NCBI GenBank assembly: GCA_036388295.1
Contig: DASVSC010000272.1
Location: 1 to 17,626 of the forward strand
Direction of reading: 5' to 3'
Source of the DNA: RYN-431 sp036388295
GTDB taxonomy: Bacteria > Planctomycetota > Phycisphaerae > Tepidisphaerales > Tepidisphaeraceae
DNA: 17,626 nucleotides
Shown in pieces: positions 1-6,916 of the stretch. The position numbers and the translations under genes were made by a program. The notes below the pieces were generated by a model. It did no database searches, had not been told where the DNA came from, and saw only the letters and a list, made by a program, of their open reading frames with translations. Positions within the stretch are counted from its first letter, which is position 1, and each line of letters begins with the position of its first letter.

Positions 1-1119
1 GGGGTTGAGCGCCAGTTGGCTGTCGGAAGCGGAATCGATCGCGACGTTGTTGCCGGTCGTGATGGCAATGTCGCCGAACGCAGTCACATTGAGCTGCCCG
101 GTCGCGTTGATCGTGCCCGTGGTCACTGTCGTCGCCGTCACGGTGCCGGTGACGGAGACGCCAGTCGAATGGACCCTTAGCTTTTCCGCGCTGTTGTAGC
201 CGAGGATGAGCGGCTTGCTGACGGTGGTCCAGAGGTAGCACCAACCGTTGGCGTGGCTCGACCCTAGATCGGCCCGCATCGTCTGGCCGCCCCAGGAGTT
301 GCCCCAGGTGACCGCGACGTACTCGGCCGTGAGGTTGCTGGCGAACTGGTTGATCCGCAGGGCAAAAAAGTTGTTGCAGGTCAGGTCGTTGGCTTTAACG
401 TCGCCGGCCTGATTCACGGCAAACGTCTCGGTGTTGCTCGCCTTGCGGACGCTGATGACTTTGGTGCCGAGCGACTCACTCCCGCCGTTGGTGTCGAAGA
501 TGAGGCCTGTAGCTTCGACGCGGGTGCGGAAGTTGCTCGCGGCCGCCGTCACTGGCCCGCTGAAGGCGGCTTGGATTGTTGTCTCGCTATAGATCGTCCC
601 GGTCGCGCGCTGATAAATCAGCACTTCACGGTCAACCATATTGTCATAAAGCCTTAGGGTCGGGCCGATGTTGATCGTGGTATTAGCCCCAAGCGTGCCG
701 CCGGCCAGCGGCAGGTACAACGTGGCCGGGTCCACGTTGGGGACGTTGTTGAGGGCGAGCGCCGCGCGCTGATCCGCCGCCGTGGCCCCCGTCAGCACGG
801 CCCGGCCGGCGGCGGTCGCGTCGCTGATCTGTGACGCCGGGTGTGAGTGCGCGAGCGGCGTGCGTGCATCGGCAAGGCGGGCGTCGTTGTTGTTGACTTT
901 GGCGGCGAGCGCCATGCTTACAGCGGACGCGTCCGCCTTGGCGCTGACTGCTGTCGCGACATCGCCGATCGTCGGGATTGCCAGTGGCCGGTCGAGCGTC
1001 ACTATGCCAGGGATGACGGCGACGGCAGCGGCCAGCACGTTGACCTGCGCCACCGTCTCCCATGACACAAGGCCGTACGGGACGGTGACGCTGGCGGGGT
1101 TGTAAATCTGTGCGCCCAT
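1..1119 (-). CDS. Tail-fibre-like protein, 3' part cut by window edge
   Basis: The ATG at 1119 opens a frame with no stop to the window edge (373 codons seen). The N-terminal part (about residues 1-75) is helical and Ala-rich. Around residues 79-125 it carries DARLADARTPLAHSHPASQI followed by SDATAAGRAVLTGATAADQR, a segment very typical of phage tail fibre and appendage proteins (known family pattern). Beyond that are Thr/Asn/Gly-rich stretches with many short beta-type repeats (VTGTVTATTVTTGTINATGQ), as in trimeric beta-helical fibre shafts. It starts six bases after the stop of the 417-aa gene and closes a run of three virion-associated genes, which supports a receptor-binding or appendage role. 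The C-terminal domain, and so any chaperone or receptor-binding tip, is outside the window. Confidence 0.8.
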   Translation of the reverse strand, partial: MGAQIYNPASVTVPYGLVSWETVAQVNVLAAAVAVIPGIVTLDRPLAIPTIGDVATAVSAKADASAVSMALAAKVNNNDARLADARTPLAHSHPASQISDATAAGRAVLTGATAADQRAALALNNVPNVDPATLYLPLAGGTLGANTTINIGPTLRLYDNMVDREVLIYQRATGTIYSETTIQAAFSGPVTAAASNFRTRVEATGLIFDTNGGSESLGTKVISVRKASNTETFAVNQAGDVKANDLTCNNFFALRINQFASNLTAEYVAVTWGNSWGGQTMRADLGSSHANGWCYLWTTVSKPLILGYNSAEKLRVHSTGVSVTGTVTATTVTTGTINATGQLNVTAFGDIAITTGNNVAIDSASDSQLALNP

Positions 1120-1125
1120 GTCGGA

Positions 1126-2379
1126 TCAGAAGCTCGTGCCTGCTTCGCCGCGCGTGCGGCGTACGCGGACGGTCAGGTTGTTGCCGAGCCACACCGCGGC
1201 CGATTGGTTGAGCGCGGCGTGGTCGGCCCACGTCACGCGGCCGGCGATGAATGTCGTGCCATCCGGCCGGCGGAACTCGGCCGCCGTCGCCAGGTACACC
1301 AGCGTGTCTTTACGCAGATGATCGGCCCCGATCGGTCGCACCCACTGGGCGTCCCGGCGCAGGGCGAGATAGGCGTCCCCGGCCGCGTCCTTCGCGGCGT
1401 CGTCGGTAACGTATTCCTCGGGCGGATACTCGCCCTGGAAGTCCAGCAGCGGCCCGCCCGTCAGCGTCAGCAGGTGGATGTCACGCTCGATCACATGCGC
1501 GACCGACAGCACACCGATCCGGCGCGAACCGCGCCACGGTCGCACGCGCGGGGCCTTGGCGCGGTAGGCCGCGATCGGTTTGTTGATGTCCCATGTGAGC
1601 GCTTGGAAACTTGTCAGCCGCACCGCGTCGTCAGCGTCGAACGCGTCGAAGCCAACGAGACGGCCGTTGGCCTTGCGGCGCAGCTTGTTGATCTCGGCGT
1701 AGCAGACAGGGGAAGCGTGTGTCGCGTCGTCGGTGTCATAGTAGATCGCGTTGGCGTTCAGGTCTGGCACCAGCGGCGCGTCCGCTTTGCTTGCCGGCGA
1801 ACCGGCCCAGTTGCTCCATTCGCACCCCTGGTAGTAGTAGGTGATGACGAGGCCGATGGTGAAGGATTCATCCCGTATCATCCGGGCCATGCCGGCCACG
1901 CAACGCGGCACGTCCGACCACGGGTTCTCCGGCAGGTCGTAGCGCCGCACCGCTTCCGCGTATCGTGGGTCGGCCCGCAACACGTCGGCGTCGAAGTTGC
2001 CGTGGTAGATGCTGGGTTGTGCCTCGGCGTCAAGCACCACGATGTCCAGCTCAACCCCGAGACGTTTCAGTTCGCCAAAGAACGCCATGAACTGCGCGAG
2101 GGCGATGCTGATGCCGTTGGGGTGCCAGAGCGACGTCTTGCCCCCCGGCAGCAAGTCGAGCGGGTTGCCGAACAGGTGATAGTTCCCGCCGTTGAACAGC
2201 AGCACGCGGCAACCGGGCGGCATCGCCATGATCCGCGGGGCGACGGCACGGGCTTTCTCGATCGTGAGCCCGTCCGCTTCGCCAACGGCCGGCATGTAGA
2301 GCGCGTGGCGCGAGCGGGTCGGGAACCACGACAAGTACAGCGGGACGACGACTGTGGTGATGGTCGGCTGGGTGTTCAT
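1126..2379 (-). CDS. Unknown tail-associated protein, possible TIM-barrel hydrolase fold
   Basis: This 417-residue protein has no family I can name. It opens with a hydrophobic beta-strand (TTVVVPLYLSW), and its first half alternates strands and helices in a way compatible with a (beta/alpha)8 barrel: VLLFNGGNYHLFG (59-71), an amphipathic helix, then VELDIVVLDAEA (109-120). D117 and E119 at the end of that strand are plausible acidic catalytic residues. The last 100 residues look like a separate beta-rich domain. The ATG overlaps the stop of the upstream SdrB/glycosidase gene as ATGA, and the tail-fibre gene follows after six bases, so the three proteins are probably made together and belong to the tail tip. 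The hydrolase idea is inference from strand pattern and context only. A purely structural protein is equally possible. Confidence 0.75.
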   Translation of the reverse strand: MNTQPTITTVVVPLYLSWFPTRSRHALYMPAVGEADGLTIEKARAVAPRIMAMPPGCRVLLFNGGNYHLFGNPLDLLPGGKTSLWHPNGISIALAQFMAFFGELKRLGVELDIVVLDAEAQPSIYHGNFDADVLRADPRYAEAVRRYDLPENPWSDVPRCVAGMARMIRDESFTIGLVITYYYQGCEWSNWAGSPASKADAPLVPDLNANAIYYDTDDATHASPVCYAEINKLRRKANGRLVGFDAFDADDAVRLTSFQALTWDINKPIAAYRAKAPRVRPWRGSRRIGVLSVAHVIERDIHLLTLTGGPLLDFQGEYPPEEYVTDDAAKDAAGDAYLALRRDAQWVRPIGADHLRKDTLVYLATAAEFRRPDGTTFIAGRVTWADHAALNQSAAVWLGNNLTVRVRRTRGEAGTSF

Positions 2380-4055
2380 TGGGCCTTGCCGAACTTGTGC
2401 GCGAAACGCACATCGAACAATTCACTTGTCACGGCCGACACGGCCACGTCCTTCTCGCGCCGGATCACGTACCAGCCGAGCGGGCCGGTCATGGTCCGGG
2501 TCTGCTGCTCAAGCGAAAACTCGTAGCGCTCGGTGATCTGCGGACACTTGCGGCGTTCGACGTCGATAGCGGCCTGGAGCGCGGCGACGGCCTTGGCGTC
2601 GCGGCCCTGAGGCTTGCCCTTCGCCCCAGCCGCACGCCAGGCGAGATACTTGCCGTGTTCGGGGCCGTCGCGGCTGTTGCTCTCGCTTTCAATGATGGGC
2701 GCGGCACCCGCTTCCGCGGCCAGCGCGTCGCGCCGCGTGATGTAGGCGCCTACGTTCTCGGCGTACGGGTGCCAGCCGACGGCATCGATCTTGCCGCCTA
2801 GGTCTTTGATCTTGCGCAGGTCGCGGGCAGGGTTGCCGCCGTTGAGCCCGCCGAGGACGACGGGGATGCCTGCCTCGCTCAGCACTTCGTACGCGGGGTT
2901 GAGGAACAGCGCGACGAACTCGGCCATCGTGCCCGGCCAGTAGTCCTCGGCGGTCGTGTTCTCGTAGAACATTTCGTTGCCGACTTGCGCACTGACGAGC
3001 GGCTTGAGTTCGGGCGGGATTGACGCGACGAACGCGCGGGCCGATGCCTTGGTACCCTCGATCGTCGGCAGCTTCGCGCCGACCTCGCGCCACTTGCCGC
3101 ACGCGAGCGTGATCAACACGCGCGTCACGCCGGCGTCAACCAATGCCTGCACGCGGTCCCAGCGGACAGGACTGTCATCGTCGATCGACGGCGTGCCGGT
3201 GGTCGTGTCCCATTCGCGGATGCCGACGCACCCGATCGCCGCCAGGACGGCCGCGTGCGGCTTCGTGCCTTCCCAAAGTTTTGACGACACTGGCAGATCC
3301 GGCCGCACGGTCGTCGCGCCGCAGACGCCGAAGATGTAGGGCTGCTCATCCGTGTCGGGGATATCGGTGGGCGGTTCGGCGTCCGTCTCCATGGCCATGG
3401 AGCCGATGTTGACGTCCGTAATCTGCTCGCCATGCGCAAGCGTAACGGCCAGGCAGCCCATGGTCGCGCCGGGATTGCTGATGCGGTAGCCGGCGGGGAA
3501 CTCGCGCGTCACGAGGTAGTCGCCGGCCGGGAGCCCGGTAAACGTGTAGCGGCCGACGGCGTCGGACTGCGTTGTCGCCCGAATGCCGGTGGATCCGGAC
3601 AGACGCACCGTGCGGATACCAGTCGGCTTTTCGCCAGCGTCCATGACGCCGTTCGCATTGTCGTCGTTGAACAACGTGCCGCTGATGGCACCGACCGTGG
3701 CCTTCGCGGCGATGACGAGCAGGAACGTGCGCGGCTCCCCCGCATCCTTGAGGTCCGCGTCAGCCGGCGTGAGCTTGATCGTGTACGTGCCGATGGGCAG
3801 GGTCAACGACGTCGCATCGGTCATGCCAATGCGGAAGGGCGTGTGGCGGTCAATGCGCGCCACTACGTCTCGCCCCTTGTCGTCGATGATCTGGACGCGC
3901 AGCGCCGGCGACGTCGCCGAGACTTGTAGCACCGGAGCAAAGCCGATGTCCGAAAGCACGACGGGCGACGCGCTGAGGCATCGCCGCGGCTTGCCGATGT
4001 CTTTCAGCAAGTCGTTCCAATAGGGCGTGTCGATGGCGTAGGCGGGGGTGCTCAT
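2376..4055 (-). CDS. SdrD B-like domain fused to clan-A glycoside-hydrolase-like domain, probable tail protein
   Basis: This is a 559-residue protein in three parts. Residues 1-120 are beta-rich without a recognised family. Residues about 123-218 form an SdrD/Cna-B-like domain (GTLFNDDNANGVMDAGEKP, then GRYTFTGLPAGDYLV), including the acidic DDNANGVMDAGE loop that binds calcium in SdrD B repeats. Residues about 238-480 look like a (beta/alpha)8 glycosidase: QVGNEMFYEN puts N360-E361 where clan-A enzymes carry the Asn-Glu acid/base pair, VGWHPYAEN (426-434) fits the following strand, and IIESESN (454-460) offers E456 or E458 as nucleophile. There is no signal peptide, consistent with a virion protein. 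It probably cleaves surface polysaccharide during adsorption (inference). Its stop overlaps the next start as ATGA. The ATG at 4055 has only a weak purine-rich stretch upstream. Confidence 0.8.
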   Translation of the reverse strand: MSTPAYAIDTPYWNDLLKDIGKPRRCLSASPVVLSDIGFAPVLQVSATSPALRVQIIDDKGRDVVARIDRHTPFRIGMTDATSLTLPIGTYTIKLTPADADLKDAGEPRTFLLVIAAKATVGAISGTLFNDDNANGVMDAGEKPTGIRTVRLSGSTGIRATTQSDAVGRYTFTGLPAGDYLVTREFPAGYRISNPGATMGCLAVTLAHGEQITDVNIGSMAMETDAEPPTDIPDTDEQPYIFGVCGATTVRPDLPVSSKLWEGTKPHAAVLAAIGCVGIREWDTTTGTPSIDDDSPVRWDRVQALVDAGVTRVLITLACGKWREVGAKLPTIEGTKASARAFVASIPPELKPLVSAQVGNEMFYENTTAEDYWPGTMAEFVALFLNPAYEVLSEAGIPVVLGGLNGGNPARDLRKIKDLGGKIDAVGWHPYAENVGAYITRRDALAAEAGAAPIIESESNSRDGPEHGKYLAWRAAGAKGKPQGRDAKAVAALQAAIDVERRKCPQITERYEFSLEQQTRTMTGPLGWYVIRREKDVAVSAVTSELFDVRFAHKFGKAQ

Positions 4056-4079
4056 GTGCGGGTCTTTCGTTGCCGCCGA

Positions 4080-4244
4080 TCACGGCAGAGTCGACAAAGT
4101 GGCGAGCAGGGCTGCATACGCGTCGGGTAGACCATTGCTCAAGCAACCGCCCGGCGCGATGACGAGCAGGAGTAGCGACGCCACGTACCGCGGCGGGTAC
4201 GTGCACGCTAGGTAGCCAATGGAGATGCGTGCGAATGCGATCAA
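4080..4244 (-). CDS. Small lipoprotein-like or membrane peptide, 54 aa, TTG start
   Basis: This short frame fills the gap between the 108-aa membrane protein and the glycosidase-like gene. A TTG start at 4244 overlaps the upstream stop as TTGA, the same arrangement as the ATGA junctions elsewhere in the operon, and AGGA lies about ten bases upstream. It encodes a hydrophobic segment (YVASLLLLVIAPGGC, residues 20-34) ending at C34, which resembles a lipoprotein signal although the lipobox (P-G-G-C) is imperfect, then a short tail ending in ALLATLSTLP. An internal GTG at 4184 would give a 34-aa product. An outer-membrane spanin-type lipoprotein is one possibility given the neighbouring membrane proteins, but there is no direct evidence for lysis. 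The non-ATG start and short length keep confidence modest. Confidence 0.45.
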   Translation of the reverse strand: MIAFARISIGYLACTYPPRYVASLLLLVIAPGGCLSNGLPDAYAALLATLSTLP

Positions 4245-4567
4245 GGGCTCGGAGTCCTGCCGGACGACGGTGCGTGTGGAATCACGCCGCTCACGAACAA
4301 CTCGCCGTCTATGGCCATGATGCGCTGGCGGATACGTTCACTCTGCAGGTACTCACGTGCTTCGTGCAGGTCGAAGGCTTCGGCGGCTTTGTCGAGCAAC
4401 TTCTGCTGGGCGATGTCGTGCCGACGGTGCCGGCTCCAACCGAACCACAGCATCGATAGGCCCACGGCTATGCCGACGAGCAAACTGACTACGCGCAGCC
4501 ACGCTTCGAGACCCGGCAGAAACGACACGGCGACGCCGATCTGCGGCGCGACGGTGCCAATACCCAT
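4241..4567 (-). CDS. Small single-TM membrane protein
   Basis: From the ATG at 4567 this gives 108 residues: a short hydrophobic start (GTVAPQIGVAVSFLPGLE), a clear transmembrane helix (about 24-44, LRVVSLLVGIAVGLSMLWFG), a basic stop-transfer stretch (WSRHRRH), then an amphipathic helix (IAQQKLLDKAAEAF) and a soluble tail. The frame stays open upstream to 4828, but that extension overlaps the previous gene and encodes Pro/His/Arg-rich sequence with no protein-like pattern, so it was not used. A GTG at 4588 is an alternative start, and neither start has a strong Shine-Dalgarno sequence. The position among small membrane proteins just before the tail genes suits a holin or other lysis accessory, but this is context only. 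Confidence 0.6.
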   Translation of the reverse strand: MGIGTVAPQIGVAVSFLPGLEAWLRVVSLLVGIAVGLSMLWFGWSRHRRHDIAQQKLLDKAAEAFDLHEAREYLQSERIRQRIMAIDGELFVSGVIPHAPSSGRTPSP

Positions 4568-4632
4568 GATGTTCGTGGTGGGATTCACAGCGCGGTGTTC
4601 ATGAGAGACGGATGCGTGGGATCCGGCGCTGG

Positions 4633-4665
4633 CCTGGCCGACACCGTGAGTGGGCGTCGGCCAGG
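4633..4665. repeat. Perfect 10-bp inverted repeat (hairpin)
   Basis: CCTGGCCGAC (4633-4642) is exactly complementary to GTCGGCCAGG (4656-4665), with a 13-nt loop. It lies in the 175-base gap between the coiled-coil gene and the 108-aa membrane protein gene, one of the few real gaps in this operon. No T-tract follows on either strand, so a classical intrinsic terminator is not supported. An mRNA-processing or attenuation hairpin, or a protein-binding site, fits equally well. Confidence 0.6.
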
Positions 4666-4742
4666 TGTGCCGGGGCGGGAACGACCGCATCGCGGCCGGT
4701 AAGCGGGCGGAATGGTGGGGTAGGCTTTGAGGCGGGGTCCGT

Positions 4743-5012
4743 TTACTTGGTGCGACGAAGGATGCGAGCGAGTAGGCCCGGCTTTGCCTTCGCGATTTTC
4801 TTGATCGGTGCCAACTCGGCCACGACATCCGCCGCGAGCGCCTGCAGTTCGTTCACCGCGTCGGTGTGAAGGCGCGCGGCTTCGGTGGCTCGGGCGTTGG
4901 CGAGGATGACGTTCGTGTTCGCCTCGGCATGCTGGTCTGCAGTCTGCTCGACGACTTTCTGTGCGGTGACGAGCTGGGCGGACAGGCTTTGATAGTTCGA
5001 TACGTTCAACAT
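4743..5012 (-). CDS. Small coiled-coil protein, 89 aa
   Basis: The start at 5012 is fixed by a strong Shine-Dalgarno (AGGAGAG, 5021-5027, eight bases upstream). An upstream extension to 5114 would run into the preceding gene. The protein is almost entirely helical with heptad-like spacing (LSAQLVTAQKVVEQTADQHA, then helices rich in Ala and charged residues to about residue 70) and ends in a strongly basic amphipathic tail (PIKKIAKAKPGLLARILRRT). There is no signal peptide or TM segment. I do not recognise a family. The basic amphipathic C-terminus could contact membrane or nucleic acid. It sits between two genes for membrane proteins, 25 bases after the stop of the upstream one. Confidence 0.7.
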   Translation of the reverse strand: MLNVSNYQSLSAQLVTAQKVVEQTADQHAEANTNVILANARATEAARLHTDAVNELQALAADVVAELAPIKKIAKAKPGLLARILRRTK

Positions 5013-5037
5013 GCGCGAGGCTCTCCTGTGCTGAGGG

Positions 5038-5649
5038 TTAAAGCAGTGTCTTCCGGCTCGACAGGTAGCCGGTCCATCCCATGAACGGGAGGTTGTTTGT
5101 GAGGAAGCTGCCAAGCCGGAAAAGGCCGGTGGCCGGCGACAGGTAGGTGAGGCCGATTTTGAAGAAGCACACGACCAAGTAGCCGACGATGAGCCAGCGG
5201 ACGTAATCGACGCACACGCCGAACAGCTTGTAGTACCAGGTGTCGTACTTCGCGAGGCGCTTCGTCAGCCTGCGCGTCTCGTTCGTGTACGTTTCTCGCC
5301 ACGCTTCGTTCAGCTTGATTCCGTCGCGGTTGGCATCGGCGACGGCGTCCTCCAGATCGCGCATGTAGGCGACGATGCGCTTGGCACCGGTGATGATCTC
5401 ATCGAGCCGCCAGGTGAGCGAGAGCGGGGCGTCAAGGCCAACGGCCGGCGCGGGCGGCGCCTTGGCTATGAATGTCGGCAGCGGGGTGGTGATCCTTTTG
5501 GCTGAATGCGTGCTTGGCGTGACTTCCGGTGTCGGTGTGAGCTTCGGGAACCACGGGGTGCCTGCCTTGGCGGCTTCCGGCGCCGGGGCGAGCATGAGCA
5601 CGGCCAGCGCAACAATTGGGGCGAGTGGGGCGAGCAGCTTTTTCATCAT
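5038..5649 (-). CDS. Secreted/membrane protein with signal peptide and C-terminal TM helix
   Basis: From ATG 5649 (ATGA overlap with the previous stop) the 203-aa product begins with a textbook Sec signal peptide: MMKK, a hydrophobic core LLAPLAPIVALAVLMLAPAP, and a likely cleavage after EAAKA (residue 29). A Pro/Thr-rich linker (30-72) follows, then a charged helical region (80-138, LDEIITGAKRIVAYMRDLED onward) and one transmembrane helix (about 149-168, VRWLIVGYLVVCFFKIGL). The helical part would lie in the periplasm, with the C-terminal 35 residues on the other side of the membrane. ATG 5646 is an in-frame alternative start. I know no family. A periplasm-spanning architecture in a phage operon before the tail genes is reminiscent of spanins or superinfection-exclusion proteins, but this is inference. 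Confidence 0.75.
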   Translation of the reverse strand: MMKKLLAPLAPIVALAVLMLAPAPEAAKAGTPWFPKLTPTPEVTPSTHSAKRITTPLPTFIAKAPPAPAVGLDAPLSLTWRLDEIITGAKRIVAYMRDLEDAVADANRDGIKLNEAWRETYTNETRRLTKRLAKYDTWYYKLFGVCVDYVRWLIVGYLVVCFFKIGLTYLSPATGLFRLGSFLTNNLPFMGWTGYLSSRKTLL

Positions 5650-5930
5650 CGTGCATTCGCTTTCCGCCACTCGGCGATCTTCTCGGCCTTCTCCTGCTCG
5701 GCCAGTACGGCGATGCGGCCGGCCTCGCCGGTGGCGCTCTTCGTCAGCGGTGGCATGCGGGCTAGGTCGCTTTGCAAAGCTGCCATGGCCGGCACGGTTT
5801 TGTCCGTTGCCGTACACCCGCACACGCCCGCCGCGACGGCTACCACGGCGATGACGGCGAATGCTGCACGCGTGATTCGCGAGAGATAGAGTGAGCCGTC
5901 GTCGTGGATGGTGTTGGCGGGCGTGTTCAT
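5646..5930 (-). CDS. Small lipoprotein or signal-anchored helical protein
   Basis: This 94-aa protein has about 20 polar residues, then a hydrophobic stretch (AAFAVIAVVAVAAGVCGC, 22-39) ending in a lipobox-like VCGC with C39 as the candidate lipidated cysteine. The remaining 55 residues are helical and charged (LAEQEKAEKIAEWRKANAR). This organisation is typical of small phage lipoproteins such as outer-membrane spanins, although spanins are usually more Pro-rich. Both ends are coupled: its ATG overlaps the stop of the 31-aa peptide gene and its TGA overlaps the start of the signal-peptide protein. The long polar N-terminus before the hydrophobic stretch is unusual for a lipoprotein, so a simple signal anchor is the main alternative. 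Confidence 0.65.
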   Translation of the reverse strand: MNTPANTIHDDGSLYLSRITRAAFAVIAVVAVAAGVCGCTATDKTVPAMAALQSDLARMPPLTKSATGEAGRIAVLAEQEKAEKIAEWRKANAR

Positions 5931-6022
5931 GGTCGGTCGTGAGGCAAAAAGCTGGTGACGATTTTCAGGAAGGTCAGGGCGACGATTACCGCGTCCACTT
6001 GGGTGACCGGTAAGCTGCTCAC
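5927..6022 (-). CDS. 31-residue membrane micropeptide, GTG start
   Basis: This tiny frame exactly fills the gap between two recognised genes. Its GTG (6022) overlaps the upstream TGA as GTGA and its own TGA overlaps the next ATG as ATGA. The peptide has a hydrophobic core (VDAVIVALTFLKIVTSFL, residues 9-26) flanked by a short polar N-terminus and a charged C-terminus (PHDRP), long enough to span a membrane once. The precise stop-start fit at both ends, matching the operon style, is the main evidence, as nothing can be recognised by family. It could be a lysis-related (holin-like or antiholin) peptide or a regulatory peptide of the lipoprotein it is coupled to. Confidence 0.45.
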   Translation of the reverse strand: MSSLPVTQVDAVIVALTFLKIVTSFLPHDRP

Positions 6023-6258
6023 GCCCACTTCTTTCCGCCGAAGAGCCGGTTCAGGTCGTCGAGCCCGGAGACTTCGAGTCGCCGCACTTCGGTGACGCTG
6101 ATGCGCAGCCGCTTGCCGAGCATTTCCCGCGTGAGGAAGTACTCGCCGAACAACTCCCAGCGGTGCCGTAGCACGACCTGAACGTCGTCATTCAGCAACG
6201 GCAGAAAGCGTTTCAGTGACGCCAACGCACCGGGGGGGATCTTCACAGGCTGTGGCAT
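6019..6258 (-). CDS. Stand-alone sigma-70 region-4-like DNA-binding protein
   Basis: The 79-aa product starts at the ATG at 6258, two bases after the upstream stop. Residues about 28-72 match the layout of sigma-70 region 4: a charged helix (VVLRHRWELFGEY), then LTREMLGKRLRISVTEVRRL (42-61), which corresponds to the helix-turn-helix seen in housekeeping sigma factors (LTxEEIGxRLGVSRExVRxxE), and a closing helix (SGLDDLNRLF). Regions 1-3 are absent, so it cannot be a complete sigma factor. Small region-4-like proteins in phages can act as transcription co-regulators or anti-sigma-like adaptors at promoters (known precedent in phages; application here is inference). An in-frame extension upstream is low-quality sequence overlapping the preceding genes and was rejected. 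Confidence 0.65.
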   Translation of the reverse strand: MPQPVKIPPGALASLKRFLPLLNDDVQVVLRHRWELFGEYFLTREMLGKRLRISVTEVRRLEVSGLDDLNRLFGGKKWA

Positions 6259-6260
6259 GA

Positions 6261-6596
6261 TCAGGCGGCGAGCAGGGTCCGGCCCTGGGCGGCGTTGCCC
6301 AGCAGTTGCTGCACCATCGTGCGGCGTGATTCGGGATCGAAGTCGTCCAGCGGTCGGCCGAGCACCAGCAGCAAGTCGCCGCGGAACCGTTTGAGGATCC
6401 GGCTGACGGTCGGCTGGCTCACCTGGGCTTTGACGGCGGCGACGTCTTGCGGGTCGCCGTCGATCAGGACGAATTGCACGACAGCGGCGTTGCGTGGGGT
6501 GGCGAGCGTCATGGTGCGGATGGGTCGAACGGAGCGGCTTTCCAATGGTGCCGCAGGCCATGCACGTTTGTGAATAACGGGGCCAGCGGCGTTCAT
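6261..6596 (-). CDS. Small HTH DNA-binding protein
   Basis: The ATG at 6596 shares one base with the previous stop (TGATG), giving 111 aa. An internal ATG at 6512 (83 aa, MTLATPRNAAVV) is an alternative with no better ribosome-binding site. The centre carries a helix-turn-helix-like segment PQDVAAVKAQVSQPTVSRIL (49-68), in which SQPTVSRILKRF reads like a recognition helix of the Sin/Xre/TrfB kind. The tail is helical (PESRRTMVQQLLGNAAQG). It is followed two bases later by the sigma-4-like gene, so two putative DNA-binding proteins are made together. The role (early/late switch or copy control) cannot be told from sequence. Confidence 0.6.
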   Translation of the reverse strand: MNAAGPVIHKRAWPAAPLESRSVRPIRTMTLATPRNAAVVQFVLIDGDPQDVAAVKAQVSQPTVSRILKRFRGDLLLVLGRPLDDFDPESRRTMVQQLLGNAAQGRTLLAA

Positions 6597-6916
6597 CACG
6601 CGTATGCTTTTTGCGAGTAATTCTGCACCGCACAAAGCCGGCAACTCTGCACGGGCGTCGGGTGCCGTCTGTCGTGCACGCTTCTACGTTTGCGTCGTGC
6701 CGCAGCCTGCTGCTTCGCCCTCGGCACGGCCGGGATGAGCGCAGCCAACAGCTTCGCGGCGGCACCGGCTGTGATGTACATCTTGTGCGGGTAGCCTGTG
6801 TTGTATTCGCGGGCGTTATGCCAGACGTACAACCACACCATGCCGCTGGCGTCTGCGGTGACGCGCACGCGGGGGAAGCGACCACGTCCACCCGATCCGA
6901 AATCATCCTGCTTCAT
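6596..6916 (-). CDS. Small basic hypothetical protein
   Basis: This is a 106-residue protein of unknown function, joined to the upstream gene by ATGA and to the downstream gene by TGATG. Residues 14-45 form a beta-type stretch (FPRVRVTADASGMVWLYVWH). The sequence after it (YITAGAAAKLLAALIPAVPR) is helical, and a basic stretch (KQQAAARRKRR) is followed by a Cys pair in VQSCRLCAVQNY. The CRLC could be half of a metal site. The composition of the first half resembles small phage proteins with a single beta-sheet that act as DNA or RNA mimics or binders, but I cannot assign it. Confidence 0.55.
   Translation of the reverse strand: MKQDDFGSGGRGRFPRVRVTADASGMVWLYVWHNAREYNTGYPHKMYITAGAAAKLLAALIPAVPRAKQQAAARRKRRSVHDRRHPTPVQSCRLCAVQNYSQKAYA

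Noticed and set aside
1204..2526. Long plus-strand open frame of 440 codons opposite the 417-aa gene
   Set aside because: Arg/Val/His-rich without domain pattern; it mirrors the coding frame of the minus-strand gene, as expected in GC-rich DNA where the antisense frame lacks stops.
4568..4828. N-terminal extension of the 108-aa membrane protein to 4828
   Set aside because: It overlaps the coiled-coil gene, contains the hairpin and encodes Pro/His/Arg-rich sequence with no coding character.
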